64,000 bases of DNA, taken from CALSMU01 sp965230225 (GTDB taxonomy: Bacteria; Bacteroidota; Bacteroidia; Flavobacteriales_D; Parvicellaceae). The stretch lies in NCBI GenBank assembly GCA_965230225.1, contig CBDDKM010000006.1, forward strand, positions 558,001 to 622,000, written 5' to 3'. The notes beneath the pieces were generated by a model, which had not been told where the DNA came from, made no database searches, and saw nothing but the letters and a program-made list of their open reading frames with translations. Shown in pieces: positions 7,983-16,900 of the stretch; the stretch's first letter is position 1; each line of letters starts with the position of its first letter. The position numbers and the translations under genes were made by a program.

Positions 7983-10157
7983 TCATCTCCCTCTTTTCTT
8001 TTGCTCTTCTAAATCATCAATTTGTAACTGTAAACTCTCTTTATCTTTCTTCTTAGCTCTTGCGTGTTGATCTTTTAGTCTACTTAATCGATTGTTAATC
8101 TCATCTTGCCCTTCTCTATACTCTTGCGCTTCAGCCAGAGCATCATCTGCCAGCTTTTGCTTGGCAGCTGCTTCTACTAATAGATCATCGTAAGCAGTTC
8201 TTTTCTGAATATCCGAAGAATCTGTTGTAATGATATCGTTGATCTGAGTTTGAAGGTCTTTTAATTTCGCCAGAGCAGCTTCATGATCCGTTTGACTCAA
8301 AGCATCTTGAAATGCAGTAGCAATTTGTTTAGACTCATCCGCTTCTTTCTGTTTGTCCTCGTGCTCAACTTTTAAGCTATTAGCCAAATTAATAGCTGTA
8401 GTGGCCTGCGTATTTAAGTCTTTAGAGTTTTTATGATGTTGATTGGCTTCCTCAATCTTTTTCTTTCTCTCTTCAGGATCAGTAATATTATCTAAACCAG
8501 AAAGAATTTCCTCAGCCTTCTTAGCTTCCGCAGCAGCTTCCTTACTCTTAGTATCAGCTACAGAATATGCAGCATTCATTTTATTATTGATCTCATCTGC
8601 TTCTTCCTGAGTTTCAATTACCATGTCGTTAATCATGGTTTCCAGGTCATCAGGATTGATATGTCCATCATCGATGGCCTGATCAATAACAGCATCCTTA
8701 TCTACGGCAAACAATGAATCAGGAAATTGATCCGAGTTGATCTCCGGATCAGACAATTTGGACATCACTTCTGCAAAAATTGCTTCCGAATTCTCCACCT
8801 CCTGATCGAATAGGTTTCGAATGATCAATTGTTCTTTACCATTTCTATTCACCAATAAAATCTCCTGTTTTAATGGCTTCATTTCTTTTTGAGGAGGAAT
8901 ATCAATTAATCCAGAATGGATTTTTTCGCTTTGCGGAGTTTCTACAATTAACTTGTATTTCCCAGCTTTTGGTAAGATCAGTACATATTTACCTTGCTCA
9001 TTAGGATTATAAACCCCTATCATTTCACCGGTAACGGAATTCTCCACCTTTATAGTGGCTTTATTGTCGGCTGGGTTAATTTCATTCATGAAGTCCCCTG
9101 CAAGGATTACATTAACCAATGGGAATACTTCTACCCTAACCTTGTAAACATCCAAATAACCTCCTTTAGCTCTACGATTAGAGGCAAAGTAGGCATTGTT
9201 GTTCAGCGAATCCACCACATACATAATATCATCATCCGGTGTGTTCACTTTATAATCCAGGTTTACCGGAGGTCCGAATGAGTTTGTTTGCATGTTATAG
9301 CTACACTTAAACACATCGTACCCCCCCATACTGGAGTGACCTTTGGAACAGAAGTAAAAGGTAGTTCCATCAAAATGCAAAAATCCGTACGCATCATCGT
9401 ACGGAGTATTAATGTGAGGTGGAAGAATTTCCGGATCGGACCAGTTTCCATTAGGTAGCCTCCTCACCTTATATAAATCCAGACCGTTATCTCCCGACTT
9501 ACCATAACTGGAATAAAAGATTACATTTTGTTGCAATGGTGGGAAATAGACCAACGACCTATACCCTACTTTTTTATCGTATTTAGATTGAAATTCTTCA
9601 GTTACTAAAATCTTTCCTCCTATATCACTTAAATCATAGGAGTATTGAAACCTATCGTAGCTGGACTCTTTTTTATCGTCCACCACCAGTTCTGTCAGCT
9701 CTTTTAGAAGTTTCTTACCATTGTTACACATTACAATGTGCTGATCAACGTGCAATCGTTTCTTCCATTTATCATCTCCCTTTTGCTGAAACTTTTTGTA
9801 TTCGGTAACAGCATCGCTAAACAAGTAATTTAGGTGAAAAGCTTTTCCCAGATAGAAAAACACTCTGGTATCGGTACCGGATTGCTTGGAGGCATATCTT
9901 AAATACCTCAAACTTTTGGTTTTGTCTTCATCGTTATGAAGAACACAAACTCCGTATTTAAAATTGAATTCTGCGCTGGTTTGATTTAAACTCAAAAAAT
10001 GAAGCATATGGGGTTCCGCTTCAATGAATTTACCATCATCAAACAAATTATTGGCATGTGTCAATCTTTCTTCTTCGCTCTTAAATTGCTGAGCAAAGGC
10101 TGTAGATACAGTAAGAATGAACAGTGCGGTGGTCCAATATTTCAGTATTACTCTCAA
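7983..10157 (-). CDS. TPR/PD40 exported protein (N-terminal part of the frameshift-split envelope protein)
   Basis: The 724-residue frame starts at TTG. No in-frame ATG lies between the preceding in-frame stop and the signal peptide (hydrophobic segment ending AFAQQ), so TTG is the best start. A TPR-like region follows (about 25-130). PD40/WD40-like propeller blades cover about 170-345 (FYFCSKGHSSMGGYDVFKC, AYFASNRRAKGGYLDVYK). Next is a carboxypeptidase-regulatory-like beta domain (about 350-430), then an Ala/Lys/Glu coiled coil. The order TPR, PD40, CRD resembles PorE of the type IX secretion system but without an OmpA domain. The stop at 7983-7985 falls inside coiled coil that continues in the next frame. 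That suggests a one-base insertion in the AAAAGAGGG stretch near 7986-7995. Confidence 0.8.
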   Translation of the reverse strand: MRVILKYWTTALFILTVSTAFAQQFKSEEERLTHANNLFDDGKFIEAEPHMLHFLSLNQTSAEFNFKYGVCVLHNDEDKTKSLRYLRYASKQSGTDTRVFFYLGKAFHLNYLFSDAVTEYKKFQQKGDDKWKKRLHVDQHIVMCNNGKKLLKELTELVVDDKKESSYDRFQYSYDLSDIGGKILVTEEFQSKYDKKVGYRSLVYFPPLQQNVIFYSSYGKSGDNGLDLYKVRRLPNGNWSDPEILPPHINTPYDDAYGFLHFDGTTFYFCSKGHSSMGGYDVFKCSYNMQTNSFGPPVNLDYKVNTPDDDIMYVVDSLNNNAYFASNRRAKGGYLDVYKVRVEVFPLVNVILAGDFMNEINPADNKATIKVENSVTGEMIGVYNPNEQGKYVLILPKAGKYKLIVETPQSEKIHSGLIDIPPQKEMKPLKQEILLVNRNGKEQLIIRNLFDQEVENSEAIFAEVMSKLSDPEINSDQFPDSLFAVDKDAVIDQAIDDGHINPDDLETMINDMVIETQEEADEINNKMNAAYSVADTKSKEAAAEAKKAEEILSGLDNITDPEERKKKIEEANQHHKNSKDLNTQATTAINLANSLKVEHEDKQKEADESKQIATAFQDALSQTDHEAALAKLKDLQTQINDIITTDSSDIQKRTAYDDLLVEAAAKQKLADDALAEAQEYREGQDEINNRLSRLKDQHARAKKKDKESLQLQIDDLEEQKKRGR

Positions 10158-10197
10158 ACAGTACTTTTTAGTACACTTTAAATCCCTGTGCGTTCAA

Positions 10198-10848
10198 CTA
10201 TCTTTTACTTTTAAAGTTAAGAGGCATTTTATTCTCTTCTTTCTTTAATAAACGCTCTATGTTTTTTCGGTGAGTAAGAATTACCATTATGGACAACACA
10301 ATGGAAAAATATATAAGTGAAGGTGTTTCGGCTTTAAATACAAATATGGTGATAAAAGGAAAGAAAAATGCGGCCATCATTGCTCCCAGGGAAACGTACT
10401 GACTAATTAAAAACGTAATAATAAAAATTAGAAAGCTTACTCCGGCTGCCGGAAAGTTGATGGCCAGGATAATCCCCAATAAGGTTGCCACTCCTTTTCC
10501 TCCTTTAAACCTTTCGTAAATCGGGAATACATGCCCAAATACTGCAGCCATACCAATGGCCAACTGTAAATTTACAAACTGATTAGATCCTTCGGGATAG
10601 GTACAAAACAATAAAGTAAATCCTTTAACTGCTGCCCATCCCTTTAAAATATCAAAAAACAGTACCGGGAATCCGGCTTTTTTACCAATAACTCTAAAGG
10701 TGTTAGTAGCTCCTGCATTCTTACTTCCGTAGTCTCTTACATCTACACCAAAGAACCACTTACTCACCCATATAGCTGAAGGGACCGAACCTATTAAATA
10801 GGCCAGAACAATTGCAGCTATGTTGTTAATCGAAAATATTTCTTCCAT
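10198..10848 (-). CDS. plsY: Acyl-phosphate:glycerol-3-phosphate acyltransferase
   Basis: Integral membrane enzyme that transfers an acyl group from acyl-phosphate to glycerol-3-phosphate, the first step of phospholipid synthesis. The 216-residue length and five or so membrane segments fit the family. Its three signature loops are visible: YLIGSVPSA near the N-terminus, GSKNAGATNTFR near residue 41, and FKGGKGVATLLG near residue 113. It sits 15 bp downstream of the 1473-residue gene and 40 bp upstream of the PD40 gene in one transcription direction. Confidence 0.96.
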   Translation of the reverse strand: MEEIFSINNIAAIVLAYLIGSVPSAIWVSKWFFGVDVRDYGSKNAGATNTFRVIGKKAGFPVLFFDILKGWAAVKGFTLLFCTYPEGSNQFVNLQLAIGMAAVFGHVFPIYERFKGGKGVATLLGIILAINFPAAGVSFLIFIITFLISQYVSLGAMMAAFFFPFITIFVFKAETPSLIYFSIVLSIMVILTHRKNIERLLKKEENKMPLNFKSKR

Positions 10849-10863
10849 AACTTAGGTACAATA

Positions 10864-13800
10864 TTAAGGAAACTTACGTCTAAAACCAACTGCTTTTGTT
10901 TTAGAAGAAAGCATAAATTGATAATCCTCAACTCCTTTTGCCCCTTTAAACTTGGTTTTGTCCTTTTTTGTTTCCAAAATAACCGTATTAAATTCTTCAT
11001 TAGTGGAATAAGCTTGCATTAACCCTCCCCTATAGTTGAAGTAATAGAAGTTATTTTCGTCCATTTGAAGCATAATATTGATCTCATCTCGTGTACGAGT
11101 CTTTTTAATTACCACTTTACCACGAACGTATTTATAAATCTGCTTTTTCTTAAGGTTTGCAATACCTATATCAGCATAACTTACATAAGCATTTTGTTCT
11201 GCATCCCACTTAAATCTAACATCGGCAAGGAAAATCGATTTTTCCAATTCTTCCGGGAATCTTTTTACTTTCCCATGGATGTTTAAATCAGAAATCACCT
11301 TATCCGCTTTTTCTAATCCAATCATTTCACGCAATGACTTTTCGTAAGTTGAATTCACCAAATCCACCGGATTCAGGTCTGGATATTCCGTTATGTGCTT
11401 AGCCATCTTATCAAAAGCCAGATCATTGAATGGGAAGTTTAACGCCACAGTCGCTTTAATTTCCAGCGCTTGTTTATTAGGATCATAAGTCATTTCTCCG
11501 ATTGGAGTTACTTCTATTTGCCCAAGATTAGCACCAAAATCAAATAATCCGTCACCTTCCATCATACAGCTTTCTGTATTCAACGCCACAAAATTACCAG
11601 GTAACGATTTTTCTTTCAGTTTATCCATGTTGGATATATGATACTCCTTCGATTTTTTATCGTAATGCAAGTACCCATCTGCCGACATCACATCAATGTG
11701 ATCTTTGTGTAGTTTCTTAGAAAGGAATGTAGTGTATAACCCGATGGAGTCTTTATTAAGAATAATACCCGCTCCTATTGAATTACCGTTAACATCCGTC
11801 AACTCTTTTGCCACCGGAATATATATATCTGCCGGGTCAAGTGCAGCTTTAAAGCTCATCCAGTTTCTTTCCAGTCCTGCACAAGTATGGTTAATTCTTG
11901 TTTCTCCTTCGAAGGTTAACTCTTTATAAGAAGCAAACATTTCTACTTTACCATGATACTCGAACTGAGGACTTAATCTAAAGCCTGCTTTTTCAGATAT
12001 CTCCCCTGCTGCAACCGTTTGAAAGGCAGTATCAGGGTGAATATTATCAAAATAAATCTTTTGTTGATTCCCTACTTCATCCACATAGTTATAGTACCCT
12101 GACGCCTTGTAATCTCTTTTTGCAAAGATGTCCACTTTAGCATCGAACATATTATGATACTTAGTAATATAGTTAGCAAGAATCTTAGCATTCTCCAACG
12201 TTTTGATTTTTGCTTTTTTGTGCACCACAACGATTCCACTGTCAGGATAGATTCTAGCATCTGCAACAGTTACATACTCTACTTGTCTACAGGTTAATTT
12301 CTTTTTACGTACATCAAACTTTGCTTTAGGCGATCTAAAGTTCAACGAATCCTGTTTAGGATGAACCGAGAAGAAGTTGGACCCTGTTAAGTCAAGGTCA
12401 GTGTCGATATTAATATTCCCTTCTTTCTTAGCCTCCATTTCCAGATCATCGTTATCCATGAACCAATTGAATTTATCCATGTAACAGATGTATTGGTTTT
12501 CCGGGAACTGAACAAAGGATTCTCCACTATTGGACTTAAACTCCCCTTTTCTGGTGGTAAAATCAACATGGGCGTTTACGTTCTCCGTCTTAAACGCCAT
12601 TCCCTCCAGATCGACCGTCCTAATCTGGAACTCTGCGGTATCTGCGTCAATTGCATCTATTTTGTACTTATAACCATAGGATAGCATTTCTCCATTTCCA
12701 AACCACATCTTTCCTGTTCCGGTCATTCCTTCCGGTCTAAGTGCCAAACGTCCCTCTAACTTCGCCTCTTCGTCTTTAAAGAAACCTAATACATTGTCTT
12801 CTACACTAGCTGCAAACAACACCTTTTTCTTTGGGATATATGATACATAAACATCTTTCCCCTGAACTTCCGGTACTTCGGGATCGTCTTCCTGTGCAGT
12901 ATTGTAATAAACCTGTGCAATTGCTGTTACAGAATCCGGTAAAAAGGTTAATTGATCAGACTCTGCATGGGAAGTTAAGAAGTCGATCTCTCCTGTTCCT
13001 TGCAGTCCTTTATTACTTAAACGAATCTCTTTATCATAACTTGCCTTATCTCCATAAATTCCATATCCATCTTTAGGAGTTTGACGAATAAAACCAAGAG
13101 AATAATCTTTTTGAAGCCTTAGTGTCTCATCAAATGTTGGGAAAATACCTGCCGAAATAAACTCCCCATCAAATGCAATCCCTTCGTTGGTGAAGTTATC
13201 CAAACTATCCATGGTAAACGGCTCTATAATAAACTTGAAATTCTTTCTTTTATAAGCTCCTTTTTGAATGGAGTTACGATCGTAAAACACGTAAGTTTTC
13301 TTAGAACAGTTAAGAATTGGAAAATCGTGGTGGGTAGTATCGTACCCCGACTTATTATCTGCTGCGTCCAATTGAACTTCACCTCTCACCCCTTCTATTG
13401 TAGAAAGCACTCTAATCTGGGCCGGCCCTGAACGATCTTCATTTAGCGCTCTCAATCGCATGGAATCGCACTCTATGAGGTTGATTTTAAAATTGTCGTA
13501 ATCGAAGGTAAACTGAGAACCAAAGAATTCTGTTCTACCAGCGTTAATGATCCCTCCAAACTGCATGTCTCTGTTTTTCTTAACCGTTAGCTTTTTTCCT
13601 TTTGGATAAATTCTTACAAATTGAGCATCACTTAAAGAAGTTTTACTAACTCCGTTAATAATTAAATCGTGCGACACCAAACTTAGCGTTGCATTCTTCT
13701 TAGCCTGAGAGTTAATTACAATTACATCAAAGTCCCTTTTACGTTTTCTAGCGTCAATGTAATTGTAAAGCTTTTGCTTAACGTAAACCATTCCCTGATC

Positions 13801-15285
13801 TGCATCGTATGAAATGAAACCAAGTACTGTTAACTGAAACAATAATGGCTCTGCATCCTGCACTGTTTTTCTAAGAGCAGTTGCCAGTCCCTGAACCTGT
13901 AGCTCGTCGCTGGCATTTCTAATCGCATAGTTTTTGATCAATACTAAAGGGTTAGCTCCTGCGCCTGTTAATCGATCGTAAATATTTCTATCAAAATAAT
14001 CGTAAGAATCAAAGTGAGCTGTACTATCCGTAGAACCATATAGCGCTCCGAAATCCATGTAAGAATCTCCTACTTTCCAGGTTAAGGCCTCGAAATACAT
14101 ATCCATTTTATGGTATGAATTATAGAATGGAGATTGTGCAATCCCCTGCCCTCCTCTGGTTAAGGTAACTTTTCTTTTATCATTACTGTACTTAAAGTCA
14201 ATACCAGGATGAACAATGGAATCCTCTTCCAAATACATTTTAACCTTAGCCTTAGATGCATTGATATCGGTTGCATCAATGGTAAATATAATCGACTCAG
14301 AGATCATAAAATCTTTATCGTTATAATGATAAATTACCTTTGCTAAATTCTCATTGGTACCTGTTCCTAGTAACTTACCTCCTTTAATAGAGAATCCACC
14401 TTCGTAATCCACATCGTCGAATATGTTTTTAATCTCCAGCCTTAAATCATACGACTCAAAACTTGGGTAGGAAACCTTATCTGCTCCTCGGTTGGATAGT
14501 ACTTTTTCGGATAATTTACCCATAATTGGGTCATCGAAATATCTACTGTGGAACATCACCGAATCAGCATCAAACCCAGCACTTTTCATACTTACCTTAT
14601 ATCCACCAATATCGGCGTAAACCTTATCCTTTGGAAGGTCAGCTCTTTCCCAGGTTAACTTTCCTCCCTCTCCTTTCCAAATGGACGTCATAGGATAATA
14701 GGTTCCCTTTGTTTTGTATAAAACAGAACTATCGTTTTTAGAGAAACACTTTAGGTCCATTTCTTCAAAAACAATGATTGGTTCCTTTTCGTACACAAAA
14801 CGATATTTGTTATTACTGGACTGCCAGGTGGTTGAAGATGATTTAAAGATGATGTTTGACCCGAATAAATTATTACAAGTTTCCAGGTATTTGGAAATCC
14901 TCTTTTTGTTTCTTCCCTCTAATACTTTAGATACTGTTTCGTGCCATACGTTAAAATCTTCGTTGGTTTTTCCGGACCCAACAAAGTTCATTACGGCAGA
15001 TAAATAGTTCTTAAAGTCAGGGTACTGCTTTAATTTTTTCTGAGCCATCAAGTTGGACGTGGTATATACCTGTGCTCTTTGACCTGCAGTAAATTTCCCA
15101 CCGAACCATACAACCTCAAACTCTTTCATGAAGCTTTTTGCATCCGATTTATTTACGTATCCCAAGTACCCTTCAGCTTCCTTAAGAAACTTTACGGAAT
15201 CAGGTGTAAACGTCTGAATCTGAGCTAAAGCATTATGACATAAAAAAACTGTAAGGAATAATGGTAAAGCGAGTAATTTCTTCAT
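10864..15285 (-). CDS. Large exported protein of unknown function (1473 residues)
   Basis: An N-terminal signal peptide (LFLTVFLCHNALAQ) directs export. The rest has no membrane helices. It is rich in short alternating beta-like segments with many Asp, Lys and aromatic residues. Repeated phrases such as GTGKMWFGNGE, GTGEIDFLTSH and GKVEMFASYKEL recall tandem beta-sandwich or LptA/OstA-like folds, but no family is recognised with confidence. It starts 3 bp after the prmA stop and ends 15 bp before plsY, so co-transcription is likely. The C-terminus does not show a type IX sorting-domain signature. The reading frame is intact; the function is not assigned. Confidence 0.75.
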   Translation of the reverse strand: MKKLLALPLFLTVFLCHNALAQIQTFTPDSVKFLKEAEGYLGYVNKSDAKSFMKEFEVVWFGGKFTAGQRAQVYTTSNLMAQKKLKQYPDFKNYLSAVMNFVGSGKTNEDFNVWHETVSKVLEGRNKKRISKYLETCNNLFGSNIIFKSSSTTWQSSNNKYRFVYEKEPIIVFEEMDLKCFSKNDSSVLYKTKGTYYPMTSIWKGEGGKLTWERADLPKDKVYADIGGYKVSMKSAGFDADSVMFHSRYFDDPIMGKLSEKVLSNRGADKVSYPSFESYDLRLEIKNIFDDVDYEGGFSIKGGKLLGTGTNENLAKVIYHYNDKDFMISESIIFTIDATDINASKAKVKMYLEEDSIVHPGIDFKYSNDKRKVTLTRGGQGIAQSPFYNSYHKMDMYFEALTWKVGDSYMDFGALYGSTDSTAHFDSYDYFDRNIYDRLTGAGANPLVLIKNYAIRNASDELQVQGLATALRKTVQDAEPLLFQLTVLGFISYDADQGMVYVKQKLYNYIDARKRKRDFDVIVINSQAKKNATLSLVSHDLIINGVSKTSLSDAQFVRIYPKGKKLTVKKNRDMQFGGIINAGRTEFFGSQFTFDYDNFKINLIECDSMRLRALNEDRSGPAQIRVLSTIEGVRGEVQLDAADNKSGYDTTHHDFPILNCSKKTYVFYDRNSIQKGAYKRKNFKFIIEPFTMDSLDNFTNEGIAFDGEFISAGIFPTFDETLRLQKDYSLGFIRQTPKDGYGIYGDKASYDKEIRLSNKGLQGTGEIDFLTSHAESDQLTFLPDSVTAIAQVYYNTAQEDDPEVPEVQGKDVYVSYIPKKKVLFAASVEDNVLGFFKDEEAKLEGRLALRPEGMTGTGKMWFGNGEMLSYGYKYKIDAIDADTAEFQIRTVDLEGMAFKTENVNAHVDFTTRKGEFKSNSGESFVQFPENQYICYMDKFNWFMDNDDLEMEAKKEGNINIDTDLDLTGSNFFSVHPKQDSLNFRSPKAKFDVRKKKLTCRQVEYVTVADARIYPDSGIVVVHKKAKIKTLENAKILANYITKYHNMFDAKVDIFAKRDYKASGYYNYVDEVGNQQKIYFDNIHPDTAFQTVAAGEISEKAGFRLSPQFEYHGKVEMFASYKELTFEGETRINHTCAGLERNWMSFKAALDPADIYIPVAKELTDVNGNSIGAGIILNKDSIGLYTTFLSKKLHKDHIDVMSADGYLHYDKKSKEYHISNMDKLKEKSLPGNFVALNTESCMMEGDGLFDFGANLGQIEVTPIGEMTYDPNKQALEIKATVALNFPFNDLAFDKMAKHITEYPDLNPVDLVNSTYEKSLREMIGLEKADKVISDLNIHGKVKRFPEELEKSIFLADVRFKWDAEQNAYVSYADIGIANLKKKQIYKYVRGKVVIKKTRTRDEINIMLQMDENNFYYFNYRGGLMQAYSTNEEFNTVILETKKDKTKFKGAKGVEDYQFMLSSKTKAVGFRRKFP

Positions 15286-15288
15286 AAT

Positions 15289-16116
15289 TTATTTTTCAAA
15301 AACCAACATGGCCCAATTATTTTTCAACTTAGAGCTAGCAAACTTCAAACCATATTTATCTGCTTGCTGCTTGAGTAAATCAATGTCTGTGTTAAAAAAA
15401 CCACTTAGTATTAAACATCCCCGGGGCTCTAGGCATTGGGACAAAACCGGCATGTTTTCCATAAGTACATTCCGATTGATGTTAGCTAAAATAACGTTAA
15501 ATGTCTGATCCGCCAATATTTCGAATCCTCCTTTATCAACAACGATATCGTCAATATTATTCAACGCAATATTCTCCAATGTATTTTGATAGGCCCAATC
15601 TTCGATATCGATTGCCCTGGTTGCTCCGGCTCCTAACATTTTAGCAAGAATTGCCAAAACACCTGTTCCACAGCCCATATCCAATAAACTTTTTCCTTCC
15701 AGATCAAGGTGGAAAAGTTCCTGAGAGATTAAAAATGTGGTCTCATGATGCCCCGTTCCAAAAGACATTTGAGGAGAAATAACGACATCGTATGGCACAG
15801 AAGTAGAATCATGAAATGGTGCTCTAATAACACATTTATCATTGACTTCGATGGGTTCGAAGTTACTCTCCCAAACGGCATTCCAGTTCTGATCCTGAAT
15901 TTCTTCGACAACAATATTTACAGATTGCCCTTCGAGACTGTGAATCATTAACGATTCCAAGCTATTCCGATCAAACTGATCAACTTGAACATAGGCGTTC
16001 AGCCCATTTTCGGTATCCTGAAAGGATTCGAATCCCAGCTCTCCTAATTCAGCATAAAGTATTTCTCTAGCAGGATTAACTGGCGATAATTCGAACTGAA
16101 CTTCTATGTAGTTCAT
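15289..16116 (-). CDS. prmA: Ribosomal protein L11 methyltransferase
   Basis: Cytosolic S-adenosylmethionine-dependent methyltransferase that trimethylates ribosomal protein L11. The 275-residue protein has an N-terminal L11-recognition region. SFGTGHHETT near residue 118, LLDMGCGTGVLAI near residue 143 (SAM-binding motif I) and ILANINRNVL near residue 208 follow. The last is the NPPF-like motif IV region in the form usual for Bacteroidota. It lies between tpiA (18 bp) and the 1473-residue gene (3 bp). Confidence 0.95.
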   Translation of the reverse strand: MNYIEVQFELSPVNPAREILYAELGELGFESFQDTENGLNAYVQVDQFDRNSLESLMIHSLEGQSVNIVVEEIQDQNWNAVWESNFEPIEVNDKCVIRAPFHDSTSVPYDVVISPQMSFGTGHHETTFLISQELFHLDLEGKSLLDMGCGTGVLAILAKMLGAGATRAIDIEDWAYQNTLENIALNNIDDIVVDKGGFEILADQTFNVILANINRNVLMENMPVLSQCLEPRGCLILSGFFNTDIDLLKQQADKYGLKFASSKLKNNWAMLVFEK

Positions 16117-16134
16117 TTATTTCGATTTTGTGAA

Positions 16135-16890
16135 TTAATTAAATCCATTGATGATTCCCTGAAAGGAATCTTCTTTAAGTGCCGCTCCACCAATCAATCC
16201 TCCATCCACATCTGCGTTGGCAAATAATTCCTGAGCGTTGGTTGGCTTACAAGACCCTCCGTATAGTATAGACACTTGAGCAGCTGTTTCGGTTACATAT
16301 TGCTCCTCTAAAATTTTTCTGATGAAAGCATGGATTTCCTGTGCTTGTTCTGCCGAAGCAGTTTTACCAGTTCCAATAGCCCAAACAGGTTCGTAAGCAA
16401 TAACTACCCTCTTAATATCTTCATTCGACAAGTGAAAAAGGGCTTCTTTAATTTGACTTCCAACTACGTCAAATTCACTTCCTGCTTCTCTTTCTTCTAA
16501 CGTTTCTCCACAACAATAAATTGGGGTAACATTATGACTTAGCAATGAATCTACTTTTTCTTTTAATTGTTGATTGGTTTTCTTGTAAAACGCTCTTCTT
16601 TCGGAATGTCCTACAATGCAATAATCTACTCCCAAGGAACTTAACATTTCGGCAGAAATCCCACCTGTAAATGCTCCATTCTCTTTTTCTGAGCAGTATT
16701 GAGAAGATAGCTTCACTTTCCCCAAATCCATCTGAGAAAACTCGCTCAGATAAATAGCAGGAGGAGCTACTACTACTTCTACATCACTCGGATAATTAAC
16801 TGATTTTGATACTAATTCATTGAATAATTCTCTGGCCTGAACTGCATTCATGTTCATTTTCCAGTTTCCAGCTACAATCTTACTTCTCAT
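16135..16890 (-). CDS. tpiA: Triosephosphate isomerase
   Basis: Glycolytic TIM-barrel enzyme that interconverts dihydroxyacetone phosphate and glyceraldehyde-3-phosphate. GNWKMNM near residue 8 carries the catalytic Lys. CIVGHSERR near residue 92 carries the catalytic His. AYEPVWAIGTGKTAS near residue 165 carries the catalytic Glu and the flexible loop 6. ILYGGSCKP and GGLIGGAAL form the phosphate-binding end. The full length of 251 residues is normal. It lies 10 bp after the DppB-like gene. Confidence 0.98.
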   Translation of the reverse strand: MRSKIVAGNWKMNMNAVQARELFNELVSKSVNYPSDVEVVVAPPAIYLSEFSQMDLGKVKLSSQYCSEKENGAFTGGISAEMLSSLGVDYCIVGHSERRAFYKKTNQQLKEKVDSLLSHNVTPIYCCGETLEEREAGSEFDVVGSQIKEALFHLSNEDIKRVVIAYEPVWAIGTGKTASAEQAQEIHAFIRKILEEQYVTETAAQVSILYGGSCKPTNAQELFANADVDGGLIGGAALKEDSFQGIINGFN

Positions 16891-16900
16891 GTATTTCTTT

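Noticed and set aside
7979..8000. Programmed ribosomal frameshift at the PD40/giant protein junction.
   Set aside because: The shift needed is +1 and there is no CUUUGA-type site at the stop. An indel in the A/G run is simpler, so programmed shifting is kept only as a minor option.
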